A stretch of DNA of 37,542 nucleotides from Chloroflexota bacterium (GCA_011523515.1 WTGO01000077.1:1-37542); one strand, 5' to 3'. Counted from the stretch's first letter, positions 15,905-24,404 are shown. Notes: generated by a model not told the origin, from the letters alone. Made by a program: numbers and translations.

Positions 15905-17392
15905 TCAGCGCGTGAGTCTCTCGACCTCGTCGGTCAGCGATTGCTCGGCCGCTGCCAGCGCCGCTTGCGTCGAATCCAGCCAGGCTCGGTCGTCGCCAAT
16001 GACGAGCGCCTGCGCATCGAGGACTGCCGCCGTCGCGCTCGGCGCAGCGCCGCCAGGCAGGACGCGAGCGTTCACGAAGGCGCGCGGATCCAGTGCGCGC
16101 GCAAACGCGTCATCGCTTAGCTCGACGTTAAGTCCCGAGACCTTGGACGCCACATCGCGCAAGATGTCTGCAGTCAGGTCCGCCGGCGCGAGCCCCTGCG
16201 CCTGCGCGTGACGCACCAAGGCCGACACCAGGTGATGCGCGCCCCGGAAGGGCAGGCCGGCTTCGCGCACCAGACTGTCGGCAAGTTCAGTCACAGTTGT
16301 GAAGCCCGCAATGGCGCGCCGCCTTAAATGATCAACATTCACCCCCAGCGTGTCTACCACAGCGCCGTACAGCCGCAAGATTTCGACCGCCGTTTCCAGC
16401 GACCCAAATAGCAGCGGGATAATCTCGTCCTCGATGTCTTGGGTATCGCCGAAAGGGATATTGTGACATTGCAGCGTGATTCCACCCGCCTGCGCCAGCA
16501 TGCGGCTGATGCGCGCGCGCAGATGCTCCAGCACAACTGGATTGCGCTTTTGCGGCATTATCGAGCTGATTTGCAGGAACGCCTCGTCGATGCGAATCGC
16601 GCCGCTCTCCTGAGTGGCCCAGAAAAGCAGGTCCTTTGTTAACCGGGAGAGATTCACCCCCAGCGTACACAAAGCGCCGGCAACATCCGTCATATTGTCC
16701 GAGGCGCCAATACTGTCATAAGTGCTCAGCTGAATCTCGTCAAAGCCGAGCAAGCGCGCGCTGAGTTTACGGTCGATGGGAAAAGCTGTACCGGTCAGCG
16801 CAGCCGCGCCCAGCGGACTCTGATTATTGGTCGCGTAGGCGAAGCGCAGCCGGGCGGAATCGCGTTGCAGGCCAGCGAGAATGCCGGCGATGTAATGCGC
16901 CATCGTGGTCGGTTGCGCCGGCTGGGTATGCGTATAACCGGGCATCAGCGTTTCCAGATGCGCCCGCGCGAAGGCCAGCAAACTCTCGCGCAGGTTAATC
17001 AGGTCGTCCGCTGCCTCCAGCAAGGGCGGGCGCAGCGCCAGCCGGGTCAGCGCATAACCCAAGTCGTTGCGGCTGCGCGCAAGCTGCAGATTGCCGCCAT
17101 ATTCGGCGCCGGCGATTGCAATCAGCCGGTTCTCTACAGCGAAAAACAAATCCTCCACGCCGGAGCGGTAAGTCAGCTGCTCAATGCCTTCCGCATCGAC
17201 CTGCGCCAGGGCCTTGAGCAGCGCCGCCGCGTTCGCTCGCGTAATGATGCCGCAGCGATAAAGCATGACTGCGTGCGCGCGGTTTGCCGCCAGCATGGGG
17301 CGATAGTAGTAAGACTTGGCATCCTCAAAAAAGGGTTTCAGCACGTACTCTTCGTAAAGCGGATGGGGAAACGAGGTCGACTCGCGCGCCAC
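15905..17392 (-). CDS. Argininosuccinate-lyase-like C-N lyase (fumarase/aspartase superfamily)
   Basis: A 495-residue protein from a GTG start, supported by GAAAGG seven bases upstream and only three bases after the preceding permease stop. The superfamily's conserved regions are present: RSRND (106-110), GYTHTQPAQP (152-161) and the flexible active-site loop SSIMPQKRNP (276-285) with the catalytic serine. Compared with biosynthetic ArgH as I know it, the N-terminal W-G-G-R-F is missing, the usual HTARSRNDQ reads QLARSRNDL, and the loop continues KRNPV rather than KKNPD. No argG or other arginine gene is near. It is the last gene of a sugar-type ABC importer operon, so I think it cleaves an imported N-substituted compound releasing fumarate or a related unsaturated acid. 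Ordinary ArgH activity cannot be excluded. Confidence 0.75.
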   Translation of the reverse strand: MARESTSFPHPLYEEYVLKPFFEDAKSYYYRPMLAANRAHAVMLYRCGIITRANAAALLKALAQVDAEGIEQLTYRSGVEDLFFAVENRLIAIAGAEYGGNLQLARSRNDLGYALTRLALRPPLLEAADDLINLRESLLAFARAHLETLMPGYTHTQPAQPTTMAHYIAGILAGLQRDSARLRFAYATNNQSPLGAAALTGTAFPIDRKLSARLLGFDEIQLSTYDSIGASDNMTDVAGALCTLGVNLSRLTKDLLFWATQESGAIRIDEAFLQISSIMPQKRNPVVLEHLRARISRMLAQAGGITLQCHNIPFGDTQDIEDEIIPLLFGSLETAVEILRLYGAVVDTLGVNVDHLRRRAIAGFTTVTELADSLVREAGLPFRGAHHLVSALVRHAQAQGLAPADLTADILRDVASKVSGLNVELSDDAFARALDPRAFVNARVLPGGAAPSATAAVLDAQALVIGDDRAWLDSTQAALAAAEQSLTDEVERLTR

Positions 17393-17395
17393 AAC

Positions 17396-18292
17396 TCAGC
17401 CTTTCAATCCCGTCAGCGCGATCCCCTCTATGATATAGCGCTGGAAGATGATGACCACGATCAGGAGCGGCACCACCGACAGCGAAGCGCCGGTCATGAT
17501 TAGATTCCAGGGCGTGTCGGATTCTGACGAGAACTGTTGAATGCCCACCGGCAGGGTGAACATTTCGCTGCGGGTGGTGGCGATCAGCGGCCAGATGAAG
17601 GCGTTCCAATTGCCCAGGAAATTGAAGATGCAGAGCGCGCCAATAGCGGGCAAGCTAAGCGGCACGGCCACGCGCCAAAACAAGCCGAACTCGCTGACGC
17701 CGTCGATGCGCCCGGCGTCGAGCAGCTCGTCAGGCACGCCTTGCATAAATTGCCGCATGAGGAAGATACCTGCGGCGGTGATTACGCCGGGGAAGGCGAT
17801 GCCCCAATAAGTGTCGACCCAAGTAGCGCCGATGGGCGGATTGGACGACATGATGAACCAGGGGATAAGCAGCATCTCCGTCGGCACCATCAGAGACGTC
17901 AGGAAGATGATGAAGATGGGGCGCTTGCCGGGAAACTCGTATTTGGCGAAGACGAAACCCGCCAGCGCGTCAAAGAAGGCCACGCTGACTGTGCTGATGA
18001 CCGCGACGATGAAAGAATTCTTGTACCAAAGCGGCAAATCCGTCCGGTTGATGACTTCGTGATAATTGTCCATGGTCGGCTCGACCGGGAAAATGTTGCG
18101 GCGCAAAATTTCGGTTTCCGGTTTGACCGAGGTCGACAGCATCCACATAAAGGGCACGATCATCGTAAAGGAAATCACGGTCAGCAGCAGGTACGAAAAG
18201 AACTTGTATTTCCAATCGTCGCCGGCCTTGCCAACGGACGTGACCCGGCCCTGGTCTTTGAAGATATTCGAGGGAGTGATGGATTCCGTCAT
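17396..18292 (-). CDS. Carbohydrate-type ABC transporter permease (CUT1, MalG-like)
   Basis: A 298-residue permease with six membrane segments, the first at about residues 31-50. The conserved loop RNIFPVEPTMDNYHEV follows helix 1, and the EAA-type coupling loop is VPDELLDAGRIDGVSEFGLFWRVAVPLSLPAI (about 190-221). Such proteins form one half of importers for oligosaccharides, glycerol-phosphate and similar solutes. GAGG lies five bases before the ATG; seven bases separate it from the upstream permease and three from the lyase. No ATPase gene is present, so an MsmX/MalK-like ATPase encoded elsewhere must serve it. Confidence 0.92.
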   Translation of the reverse strand: MTESITPSNIFKDQGRVTSVGKAGDDWKYKFFSYLLLTVISFTMIVPFMWMLSTSVKPETEILRRNIFPVEPTMDNYHEVINRTDLPLWYKNSFIVAVISTVSVAFFDALAGFVFAKYEFPGKRPIFIIFLTSLMVPTEMLLIPWFIMSSNPPIGATWVDTYWGIAFPGVITAAGIFLMRQFMQGVPDELLDAGRIDGVSEFGLFWRVAVPLSLPAIGALCIFNFLGNWNAFIWPLIATTRSEMFTLPVGIQQFSSESDTPWNLIMTGASLSVVPLLIVVIIFQRYIIEGIALTGLKG

Positions 18293-18299
18293 GAGCGCC

Positions 18300-19238
18300 T
18301 CAGTTAATCCGCCGCGATGTGACTGAAAGTTGAATGATGGTGACGCCCAATATCATGGCGAACAGCACCACAGTCAGCGATGAGGCGTAGCCCATGTTGA
18401 AGCTCTGGAAAGCCTCGCGATAGACGCGCAGCACCACGGTCGTGGTCGAATCCAGCGGGCCGCCGCGACCCTGCTCGGTCATCGCGACCACCGGCGCGAA
18501 CATACGCAAGAAGGATATCGTCTGCAATACCAGCAGATAGACAATGCTCGGATTCAACAGCGGCATCGTGATATAGCGGAATGTATGCCAGCGGCTGGCG
18601 CCATCGACTTCTGCCGCTTCGTAATAGGTGCGCGGGATCTGCTTGAGCCCGGCCAGGAATATGATTACCGCGAAGCCCATGCCCTGCCAAATCACCAGCG
18701 CCAGCACCGACGGCAGGGCCTGCTGCGGAGTGCGCAAGAAGGGCTGCTGCGGCAGAGACAAGAATTGCAGGACAACGTTAAACAGGCCGAAGCGCGGCTG
18801 ATAGAGCATTCGGAATACCCAGGCGATGGCGATGGTCGATGTGACAAAGGGCAAAAAGAACAGAATGCGATACAGCGTGCTCATGAATCGAATCTCGTTG
18901 AGCATCATGGCGATCGCCAGCGCCAGGCACAACTGAATCGGCACGCCAAATACGACGTAGCTGATGGTATTGCGAAAAGCCGACTTGGTGACCGATTTTT
19001 TCTTGCTTAGCTCTTCAACGACTTTTTCGTAGTTTTCCAGCCCGACGTAAGGCTGCTCCACGGCCAGCGGATTGTAGTCGTGCAAGCTCATCTGGAAGGC
19101 GAAGAAGGTGGGATAAATCCGGATATAAGCGAAGAATACGATGGGAATCGCCAGAAAGATATAAGCCCAGACGATCTTCTTGCGCGCCAGTGTCCAGCGA
19201 AAGCGGGGATTGCCTTGTGAATTGACTTTGCGATCCAT
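18300..19238 (-). CDS. Carbohydrate-type ABC transporter permease (CUT1, MalF/UgpA-like)
   Basis: A 312-residue permease with a cytoplasmic N-terminus, six membrane helices (first about 28-46) and the FQMSLHDYNP pattern after helix 1. The EAA-type loop is IPRTYYEAAEVDGASRWHTFRYITMPLL (about 214-241). It forms the transport channel with the downstream MalG-like permease. The gene starts about 100 bases after the binding-protein gene, past a terminator-like hairpin, so its transcription probably depends on read-through. The ribosome site is weak (GGGCAG). Confidence 0.92.
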   Translation of the reverse strand: MDRKVNSQGNPRFRWTLARKKIVWAYIFLAIPIVFFAYIRIYPTFFAFQMSLHDYNPLAVEQPYVGLENYEKVVEELSKKKSVTKSAFRNTISYVVFGVPIQLCLALAIAMMLNEIRFMSTLYRILFFLPFVTSTIAIAWVFRMLYQPRFGLFNVVLQFLSLPQQPFLRTPQQALPSVLALVIWQGMGFAVIIFLAGLKQIPRTYYEAAEVDGASRWHTFRYITMPLLNPSIVYLLVLQTISFLRMFAPVVAMTEQGRGGPLDSTTTVVLRVYREAFQSFNMGYASSLTVVLFAMILGVTIIQLSVTSRRIN

Positions 19239-19279
19239 GTTGTCTGCCCGCAGCTGGCGGTTCGAGGCGATCGTAAGCG

Positions 19280-19314
19280 AAAAACTACGCCAGGCGACGA
19301 AGCGCCTGACGTAG
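19280..19314 (-). terminator. Terminator-like attenuator hairpin after the sugar-binding-protein gene
   Basis: Minus strand: CTACGTCAGGCG (19314-19303) pairs with CGCCTGGCGTAG (19296-19285), one G-U pair, six-base loop, followed directly by TTTTT (19284-19280). This has the form of an intrinsic terminator placed between the binding-protein and first permease genes. It would give far more binding protein than permease. Confidence 0.75.
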
Positions 19315-19341
19315 TTGACTATACTTGCCTAGAGACTGCAA

Positions 19342-20643
19342 TTACTCACGATCGGCCCAGAAGGAGTCGATCAGCTCCTGCTCCGCTGCGGCTGCTTCGT
19401 CGAGCGCATCGCAGGGATCCATGCCGCCGAGACGGATGTTGTCGAAGGCGTCGATCAAGACCTGCCGCTGAGCGCTCTCGTCCACGAAGAAGGTCGCGTG
19501 CGAATAAGCCAGACCGGCCGAGAAGGCGCCCAAAATCGGATCGGCTTGCAGCCCTTCGTCGGCGGCTGCGGTGGCTTGCGCCGGCAGCTCACCCACGTTG
19601 TTGACCCAGAGCGTGCCCGCTTCCGGCGTGGTGATGAACTGCAAGAACTTTACCGCTGCTTCCAGACGCGCCGGATCGTCATTGGCGCGGCGGGTGATGC
19701 CGTGCGTCCAATACGAACCGAAGGTGTGCTGCTCGCCATTGGGCCCCACCGGCAGCTCGGTCACACCATAGTTCAGGTCGGGATTGTTGCGGGCGATCGT
19801 GCCCACGCGGAACGAGCCGTCAACGTGCAGGGCCGTTTCGCCATTGACGAAGGCGTTGGTCGAGCCGTCCAAAATGTCGTTGCTGCCGGTGACATGTTCG
19901 GTCTCGAAGGCCGCCAGCCAACTGAAAGCGGCGCAGCCCTCTTCGCTGTTGTAGGTCACGGTGCGGCCGTCATCGCTGTACGGCGCGCCGCCGTACTGAC
20001 GAATCAGCACTTCACGGAACCAGTGATGGTCCTGCGACGCCAGCGCCGGCGCATGACCCTGGCGTGTGATGCTCAGAATGTCCTTCATATCGCCGTCGTA
20101 CACCGTCGTGGCGATTGCGGCTTCTACGAAATCGTCGAGCGTAGCCGGCGGTGACTCCGGATCCAGGCCGGCGTCGGCGAAGATATCCTTATTCCAGAAC
20201 AGCGCCAGCGACCGCACCGCCGTCGGAATCGCCCAATAGCTGCCTTCGAACTTGGAATTCGCGACCATGGGCGAGAAGGTCTCCAGGATGAATTCCTCGT
20301 TGAAGGGATCGTCCGGCAATGGCACCAGGTATCCGGCGTCAACAAATGCGGGAATCCAGCCGTAGAACAGCGTCACGACGTCAGGTCCCACGCCGGCTGG
20401 CGCGGAGGCGGCCAATTCATCGCGGAAATTAGCGTAGGGGATATCACTATTGTGGACTACTTTAATACCCGGGTTTTCCGCCTCGAACTGCTCGATCAGC
20501 ATATTCATCGCGTCAACGCGGGCGCCGAAGTTATATTGCCAGTACTCAATTTCTACCATGTCATCTTGCGCGCCGGCTACCGCGCCCAGCGAAAACAGGA
20601 TGACCAACACGGCCAGAATGGCTATTAGCCTGGACTTAAGCAT
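19342..20643 (-). CDS. Extracellular solute-binding protein, family 1 (sugar type)
   Basis: A 433-residue exported protein. The signal peptide (about 1-25) has a hydrophobic core and ends near AGAQDD; there is no lipobox cysteine. The mature protein starts EIEYWQYNFG and shows the SBP_bac_1 plan: the FEAENPGIKVVH segment (about 52-63), GPDVVTLFYGWIPAFVDAGYLVPL, SLALFWNKDIFADAGLDP (about 146-163) and FVNGETALHVDGSF (about 260-273). AAGGAG lies six bases before the ATG. It should capture a sugar-like solute for the two following permeases. It comes after the amidohydrolase gene with an 86-base gap, which could hold a second promoter. Ligand unknown. Confidence 0.92.
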   Translation of the reverse strand: MLKSRLIAILAVLVILFSLGAVAGAQDDMVEIEYWQYNFGARVDAMNMLIEQFEAENPGIKVVHNSDIPYANFRDELAASAPAGVGPDVVTLFYGWIPAFVDAGYLVPLPDDPFNEEFILETFSPMVANSKFEGSYWAIPTAVRSLALFWNKDIFADAGLDPESPPATLDDFVEAAIATTVYDGDMKDILSITRQGHAPALASQDHHWFREVLIRQYGGAPYSDDGRTVTYNSEEGCAAFSWLAAFETEHVTGSNDILDGSTNAFVNGETALHVDGSFRVGTIARNNPDLNYGVTELPVGPNGEQHTFGSYWTHGITRRANDDPARLEAAVKFLQFITTPEAGTLWVNNVGELPAQATAAADEGLQADPILGAFSAGLAYSHATFFVDESAQRQVLIDAFDNIRLGGMDPCDALDEAAAAEQELIDSFWADRE

Positions 20644-20729
20644 CTCGCACTCCTTAGGATAGTTAGCATAGATTCGAACACTATCACTTTAACTTATCTG
20701 CGGGCGATTGCCAAATGAGCCTGAGACGG

Positions 20730-21683
20730 TTACAAGTCAATCTTGAATAGTCGCGCCGCATTGCCGCCGAAGATCAACTGAATGTCTTCCTCGCGATAAT
20801 TCAACTCGCGCACATCGCGGATCTGTTGGACCAGGTAGGGCTCGGCCAGCCCGCGCGGAAAATAGCTGGAGTCGGTGCCAAAGATGATGCGCCCGGGGCC
20901 GATGGTCTCCATGTACTTGCGGAAGAGTTTCTTGGTATCCCATTCGCCGTCGACCCACTTGACCCATTGATTGGAGCCGGAAGTGTCGATGCAAACATTG
21001 CCGCAGGCCCAGCACAGCTGCAGCGTCTCGCGTATCCAGGCGCAGCCGAAGTGCGGCACGACAAAAGTCACTTCGGGGAAGTCCTTGGCGACATTGTGCA
21101 GCTTCAACGGATTGATATTCTCGTGCCAGGCCACGCCGCCGCCGCTGCCCAGGATGCCGAAATGAATCAGCACCGGGATATCCAGCTCTGCGCACATCTC
21201 CCAGACTGGATAGCCGGCTTCGTCTTCCACCGGTCGATCCAAGGCCGGCGCCAGCAGCTTATACGCCTTCATGCCGTCTTCGGTTACGGCGCGCTTGACT
21301 TCATCCGCAGCGCCTTCGCCGAAGAGGTAGTTGTGGGCAAAACCGACGAATTTGTCGGGATGACGCTGTATGACCTTGGCTAAGTTCTTGTTGCCTCCGC
21401 CGGTGACGAATCCGACCGCGCGCAAACCGTAGCGCTCGACCTCAGCTGCCCAGCGATCGGCCAGCTCCTCGTCGCTGTACGGTTCGCGTTCCGGCGGGTC
21501 AAAACCCCAGGTGGCGCGCCACTGCCGGTTGTAGGCCATGGCCAACTCGCGGGCGATACCGGCGCGCCGCTCGCCCACCCGCTCAACGTAGTCCTTGCGC
21601 GGGTTGGGACCGCCTTCAATAAATGAGCCCCCCTGCGTCGGGAAATGCAGGTGAAAGTCGATGACCTTCAGTCCGTTGTACAT
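20730..21683 (-). CDS. Metal-dependent amidohydrolase (amidohydrolase_2 family)
   Basis: I take ATG 21683 (317 residues, MYNGLKVIDFHLHFP), with AAAGGA eight bases upstream; two upstream in-frame ATGs have poorer sites. It is a TIM-barrel hydrolase or decarboxylase of the ACMSD/PDC-hydrolase branch. Metal ligands seen: HxH in DFHLHFP (about residues 9-15), His in VLIHFG, His in VVPHFGCAW, and Asp in IFGTDSSYF (about 275-283); GGNAARLF is the usual C-terminal end. Reactions in this branch include lactone hydrolysis and decarboxylation. It is the first gene of the operon with the sugar-type importer and the ArgH-like lyase, so it probably acts on the imported compound or its product. Substrate unknown. 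Confidence 0.85.
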   Translation of the reverse strand: MYNGLKVIDFHLHFPTQGGSFIEGGPNPRKDYVERVGERRAGIARELAMAYNRQWRATWGFDPPEREPYSDEELADRWAAEVERYGLRAVGFVTGGGNKNLAKVIQRHPDKFVGFAHNYLFGEGAADEVKRAVTEDGMKAYKLLAPALDRPVEDEAGYPVWEMCAELDIPVLIHFGILGSGGGVAWHENINPLKLHNVAKDFPEVTFVVPHFGCAWIRETLQLCWACGNVCIDTSGSNQWVKWVDGEWDTKKLFRKYMETIGPGRIIFGTDSSYFPRGLAEPYLVQQIRDVRELNYREEDIQLIFGGNAARLFKIDL

Positions 21684-21731
21684 TGGCGCCATCCTTTCAT
21701 GTTGTCTACGCATGCTTGATCCTGGTCACCC

Positions 21732-21761
21732 ATAATAACCCAAGCCGCGCCGCAATCTCAA
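21732..21761 (-). promoter_or_regulatory. Sigma-70-like promoter of the leftward catabolic/ABC operon
   Basis: Minus strand: TTGAGA (21761-21756), 18-base spacer, TATTAT (21737-21732). It would start transcription near 21725, about 40 bases before the amidohydrolase ATG. It faces away from the rightward promoter at 21899-21927, leaving about 137 bases between the two for an operator, though I see no clear palindrome there. Confidence 0.6.
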
Positions 21762-21828
21762 ATTGCGTAACTTCTGACGCGCGGGATTCCGCTTCAGAGA
21801 AGAAGAGCGCAGCCATTTCAAAAGCAGT

Positions 21829-21854
21829 CTTTGCGCCCTTTGTGTCTTTGTGTT
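21829..21854. repeat. Short tandem CTTTGYGY repeats
   Basis: Three imperfect units in a row: CTTTGCGCC (21829-21837), CTTTGTGT (21838-21845), CTTTGTGTT (21846-21854). The units share CTTTG-Y-G at 8-9 base steps. They lie between the two divergent promoters. Confidence 0.5.
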
Positions 21855-21898
21855 AAACGGATGTGCAGCGCTTGCCCTTGCTCCCCCCACCCGCGCTA

Positions 21899-21927
21899 TT
21901 GGACGTTGCCGATTTGCTCGCTATACT
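21899..21927 (+). promoter_or_regulatory. Sigma-70-like promoter of the isomerase-dehydrogenase unit
   Basis: TTGGAC (21899-21904), 17-base spacer, TATACT (21922-21927). Transcription would start near 21934, leaving a leader of about 43 bases before the ATG at 21977. Confidence 0.65.
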
Positions 21928-21976
21928 TGTGGGCGATTTCTCAAATGGCCCCGTCAAGTGTGAAAGGAATCCTCTA

Positions 21977-22978
21977 ATGCCCAGACCAGTCACCTTATTC
22001 ACCGGACAATGGGCCGATCTGCCCTTCGAGACCATCGCCGAGAAAGCCAAGAGCTTCGGCTATGATGGCCTGGAGCTGGCCTGCTGGGGCGATCACTTTG
22101 AAGTGGACAAGGCCCTGGAAAGCGACGCCTACATTCGCTCGCGCCATGATGCGCTCGAGCAGCACGGCTTGCAGTACTTTTCCATCAGCAATCACCTGGT
22201 CGGCCAATGCGTGGCGGAGGCTTTCATAGACGAGCGCCATCGCGCTATCTTGCCTGACCGCCTCTGGGGCGACGGCGATGACGATGGCGTGCGCGAGCGC
22301 TGCGCCCAGGAGATGATCGACACGGCGCGGGCCGCCAAAGCCTTCGGAGTTGATGTCGTCAACGGCTTCACCGGCAGCCCCGTCTGGCACATGATCTACC
22401 GCTTCCCGCCCACATCTGACGAAATGATCGACGCCGGGTATGTGGAATTCGCCCAGCGCTGGACGCCCGTGCTGGACGCATTCGCCGCCGAGGGCGTCAA
22501 ATTCGCCCTGGAAGCCCACCCCAGCGAAATCGCCTATGACATCTACACCGCGGAGAAGACCCTGGCAGCGCTGGATCACCATCCCTCCTTCGGTTTCAAT
22601 TTCGATCCCAGCCACTTCATCCATCAGCTGCTCGATCCGGTGAAATTCATCGACCGCTTCGCCGACCGCATCTTCCACGTCCATGTCAAGGACTCGAAGG
22701 TGACGCTGGACAACGTCAGCAGCATCCTGGGCTCGCATTTGAATTTCGGCGACTCGCGCCGCGGCTGGGACTTCGTTTCTCCCGGTCATGGCGATCTGGA
22801 TATCGACTCGATGATCCGCGCCTTGAATCGCGCCGGCTATCAGGGTCCCTTGTCGGTGGAATGGGAAGACAGCGGCATGGATCGCGAATTTGGCGCGACC
22901 GAATCGGCTGAATGGGTCAAAGCCAGCGACTTCCCGTCGTCAGCGCTCGCCTTTGACGCTGCCTTCGCCGACGAATAG
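21977..22978 (+). CDS. Sugar phosphate isomerase/epimerase-like TIM-barrel protein (AP_endonuc_2 family)
   Basis: I take ATG 21977 (333 residues), with AAAGGA eight bases upstream, rather than an open extension to 21863 that crosses the promoter. The fold is the xylose-isomerase-like TIM barrel (PF01261 type). Probable divalent-metal ligands in order: Glu in [13 protein letters not shown] (about residues 178-190), Asp in FNFDPSHF (about 212-219), His in FHVHVKD (about 235-241) and Glu in LSVEWED (about 294-300). Relatives isomerise or epimerise sugars, inositol intermediates or keto-sugars. It is the first gene of the rightward arm of the catabolic cluster and is followed by a Gfo/Idh/MocA dehydrogenase, a common pairing in inositol- and sugar-acid-type pathways. 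Substrate unknown. Confidence 0.88.
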   Translation: MPRPVTLFTGQWADLPFETIAEKAKSFGYDGLELACWGDHFEVDKALESDAYIRSRHDALEQHGLQYFSISNHLVGQCVAEAFIDERHRAILPDRLWGDGDDDGVRERCAQEMIDTARAAKAFGVDVVNGFTGSPVWHMIYRFPPTSDEMIDAGYVEFAQRWTPVLDAFAAEGVKFALEAHPSEIAYDIYTAEKTLAALDHHPSFGFNFDPSHFIHQLLDPVKFIDRFADRIFHVHVKDSKVTLDNVSSILGSHLNFGDSRRGWDFVSPGHGDLDIDSMIRALNRAGYQGPLSVEWEDSGMDREFGATESAEWVKASDFPSSALAFDAAFADE

Positions 22979-23060
22979 GCAGCGAAAGTGCGGATTTGCG
23001 AAGCGAATCCTTGTGCGGAACAGACATGGCATTGTGGATAAACTGCACAAAGAATATCGT

Positions 23061-23089
23061 ATTTGTTGGGGCTAGCCATTGGCTCGCCC
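23061..23089 (+). repeat. Dispersed palindromic repeat, copy 1
   Basis: Unit ATTTGTTGGGGC, then TAGCC-att-GGCTCGCCC. Stem GGGC-T-AGCC / GGCT-C-GCCC has one mismatch. It shares its layout, and most of the 12-base left flank, with copies at 23108 and 24405. Confidence 0.7.
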
Positions 23090-23107
23090 GCCGCGCGAAC
23101 AAGCGGC

Positions 23108-23135
23108 ATCTGTAGGGGCTAGCCAATGGCTCGCC
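23108..23135 (+). repeat. Dispersed palindromic repeat, copy 2
   Basis: Unit ATCTGTAGGGGC, then TAGCC-aat-GGCTCGCC. It lies 47 bases after copy 1, in the same orientation and with the same T/C mismatch, so the two probably arose by local duplication. The pair fills most of the 190-base gap between the isomerase and dehydrogenase genes. Confidence 0.7.
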
Positions 23136-23168
23136 GTAAAGCTAACGTGAAGAATCAGGAGAACAACA

Positions 23169-24371
23169 ATGGCTGACGAGAAACAAGTAAGCAGCGCATT
23201 TACCAGTATGGCGGCCGACGCCAGCGACGCCGAAGCGCCCGAGCTTGGCATCGGCATGGTGGGCTACGCCTTCATGGGCAAGGCGCATACCAATGCCTTC
23301 AAGAAGATTCCCTATATGATGTACCCGCCGGTGGCGATCCCCCGCCTGGTCGGCATTGCCGGGCGCAGTGAGGCCGCCGTGACCGCCGCCGCTCAGCGTT
23401 ACGGCTATGAGAACGCCTACACCGACTGGCGCGATATGCTCGCCAACGACGCCGTGGACGTGCTGGACAACGGCGGGCCCAATGACGCCCATGCCGAACC
23501 CTGCATCGCCGCGGCGCAAATGGGCAAACACGTCTTCTGCGAGAAGCCGCTGGCGCGCAGCGCTGAAGAATCGAAGGCTATGTTGGACGCGGTCCAAAGC
23601 GCCGGGGTCAAGCACATGGCCGCCTTCAACTATCGCTTCGTGCCGGCGGTGCAGCAGGCGCGTAAACTGATTGAAAGCGGCAAGCTGGGGCAAATTTATC
23701 ATTGGCGCGCCGTCTATCTGCAGGAGTGGGGTATGGACCGCGCCATGGAGACGACCTGGCGCTTTCAGAAGGGCCCGGCCGGCAGCGGCGCTCTGGGCGA
23801 TCTCGGCGCCCACATCATCGACCTGGCGCGCTTTTTGGTGGGCGAGCCCAAAGCGGTATCCGGCCTGGCGCAGACCTGGATCACTGAGCGGCCCGATGGC
23901 GCCGGCGGCATGGTCAAGTCCGATGTCGATGACGGCTTCGTCGCGCTGCTCGACTTTGAAGGCGGGACCCTCGGCACTATCGAAGCCACGCGCTTCGCTC
24001 AAGGCCGCAAGAATTTCAACTCCTTCGAAATCAATGCCGAAAACGGCTCCATCCACTTCAACCTGGAGCGCATGAACGAGCTAAACGTGTTCTGGAAGGG
24101 CGAGAATCCCGATACTACACAGGGTTTCCACAATGTGCTTGTGACCGAGGCGCACCATCCCTACTGGGAAAATTGGTGGCCGCACGGGCACATCATCGGC
24201 TGGGAGCACAGCTTCGTGCATGAATTCCACCATTTCTTCGACGCCATCGTCAATGACAACGACGTGGCGCCCTACGGCGCGACCTTCGTGGACGGCTATC
24301 GCAACGCGGTTATTTGTGACGCGATTTTGGAATCGGCCGCGTCGCGCAGGCATGTCGATATTCGCTACTAG
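23169..24371 (+). CDS. Gfo/Idh/MocA-family NAD(P)-dependent oxidoreductase
   Basis: A 400-residue enzyme; CAGGAG lies seven bases before the ATG. A leader of about 25 acidic or small residues precedes the Rossmann domain, LGIGMVGYAFMGKAHTNAF (about 27-45), whose glycine pattern binds NAD(P). EKPLA (about 123-127) contains the conserved lysine, and GDLGAHIIDLARF (about 211-223) holds the Asp/His pair typical of the catalytic centre. Members oxidise or reduce sugars, inositols, amino-sugars or glycosides. It lies 190 bases after the isomerase gene, separated by two palindromic repeats, and converges on comEC. In this cluster it probably oxidises the imported compound. Substrate unknown. Confidence 0.92.
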   Translation: MADEKQVSSAFTSMAADASDAEAPELGIGMVGYAFMGKAHTNAFKKIPYMMYPPVAIPRLVGIAGRSEAAVTAAAQRYGYENAYTDWRDMLANDAVDVLDNGGPNDAHAEPCIAAAQMGKHVFCEKPLARSAEESKAMLDAVQSAGVKHMAAFNYRFVPAVQQARKLIESGKLGQIYHWRAVYLQEWGMDRAMETTWRFQKGPAGSGALGDLGAHIIDLARFLVGEPKAVSGLAQTWITERPDGAGGMVKSDVDDGFVALLDFEGGTLGTIEATRFAQGRKNFNSFEINAENGSIHFNLERMNELNVFWKGENPDTTQGFHNVLVTEAHHPYWENWWPHGHIIGWEHSFVHEFHHFFDAIVNDNDVAPYGATFVDGYRNAVICDAILESAASRRHVDIRY

Positions 24372-24404
24372 CAACCTGCCGTCTGGAGCCGCGATCCCAC
24401 CGGT

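Noticed and set aside
21863..21976. N-terminal extension of the TIM-barrel isomerase to 21863
   Set aside because: The extension crosses a good promoter (21899-21927) and shows no family similarity; ATG 21977 has AAAGGA at proper spacing.
23061..23135. CRISPR array
   Set aside because: Only two near-identical units occur here (a third is over 1 kb away). They are themselves palindromic elements, spacing is not regular beyond the pair, and no cas genes are present.
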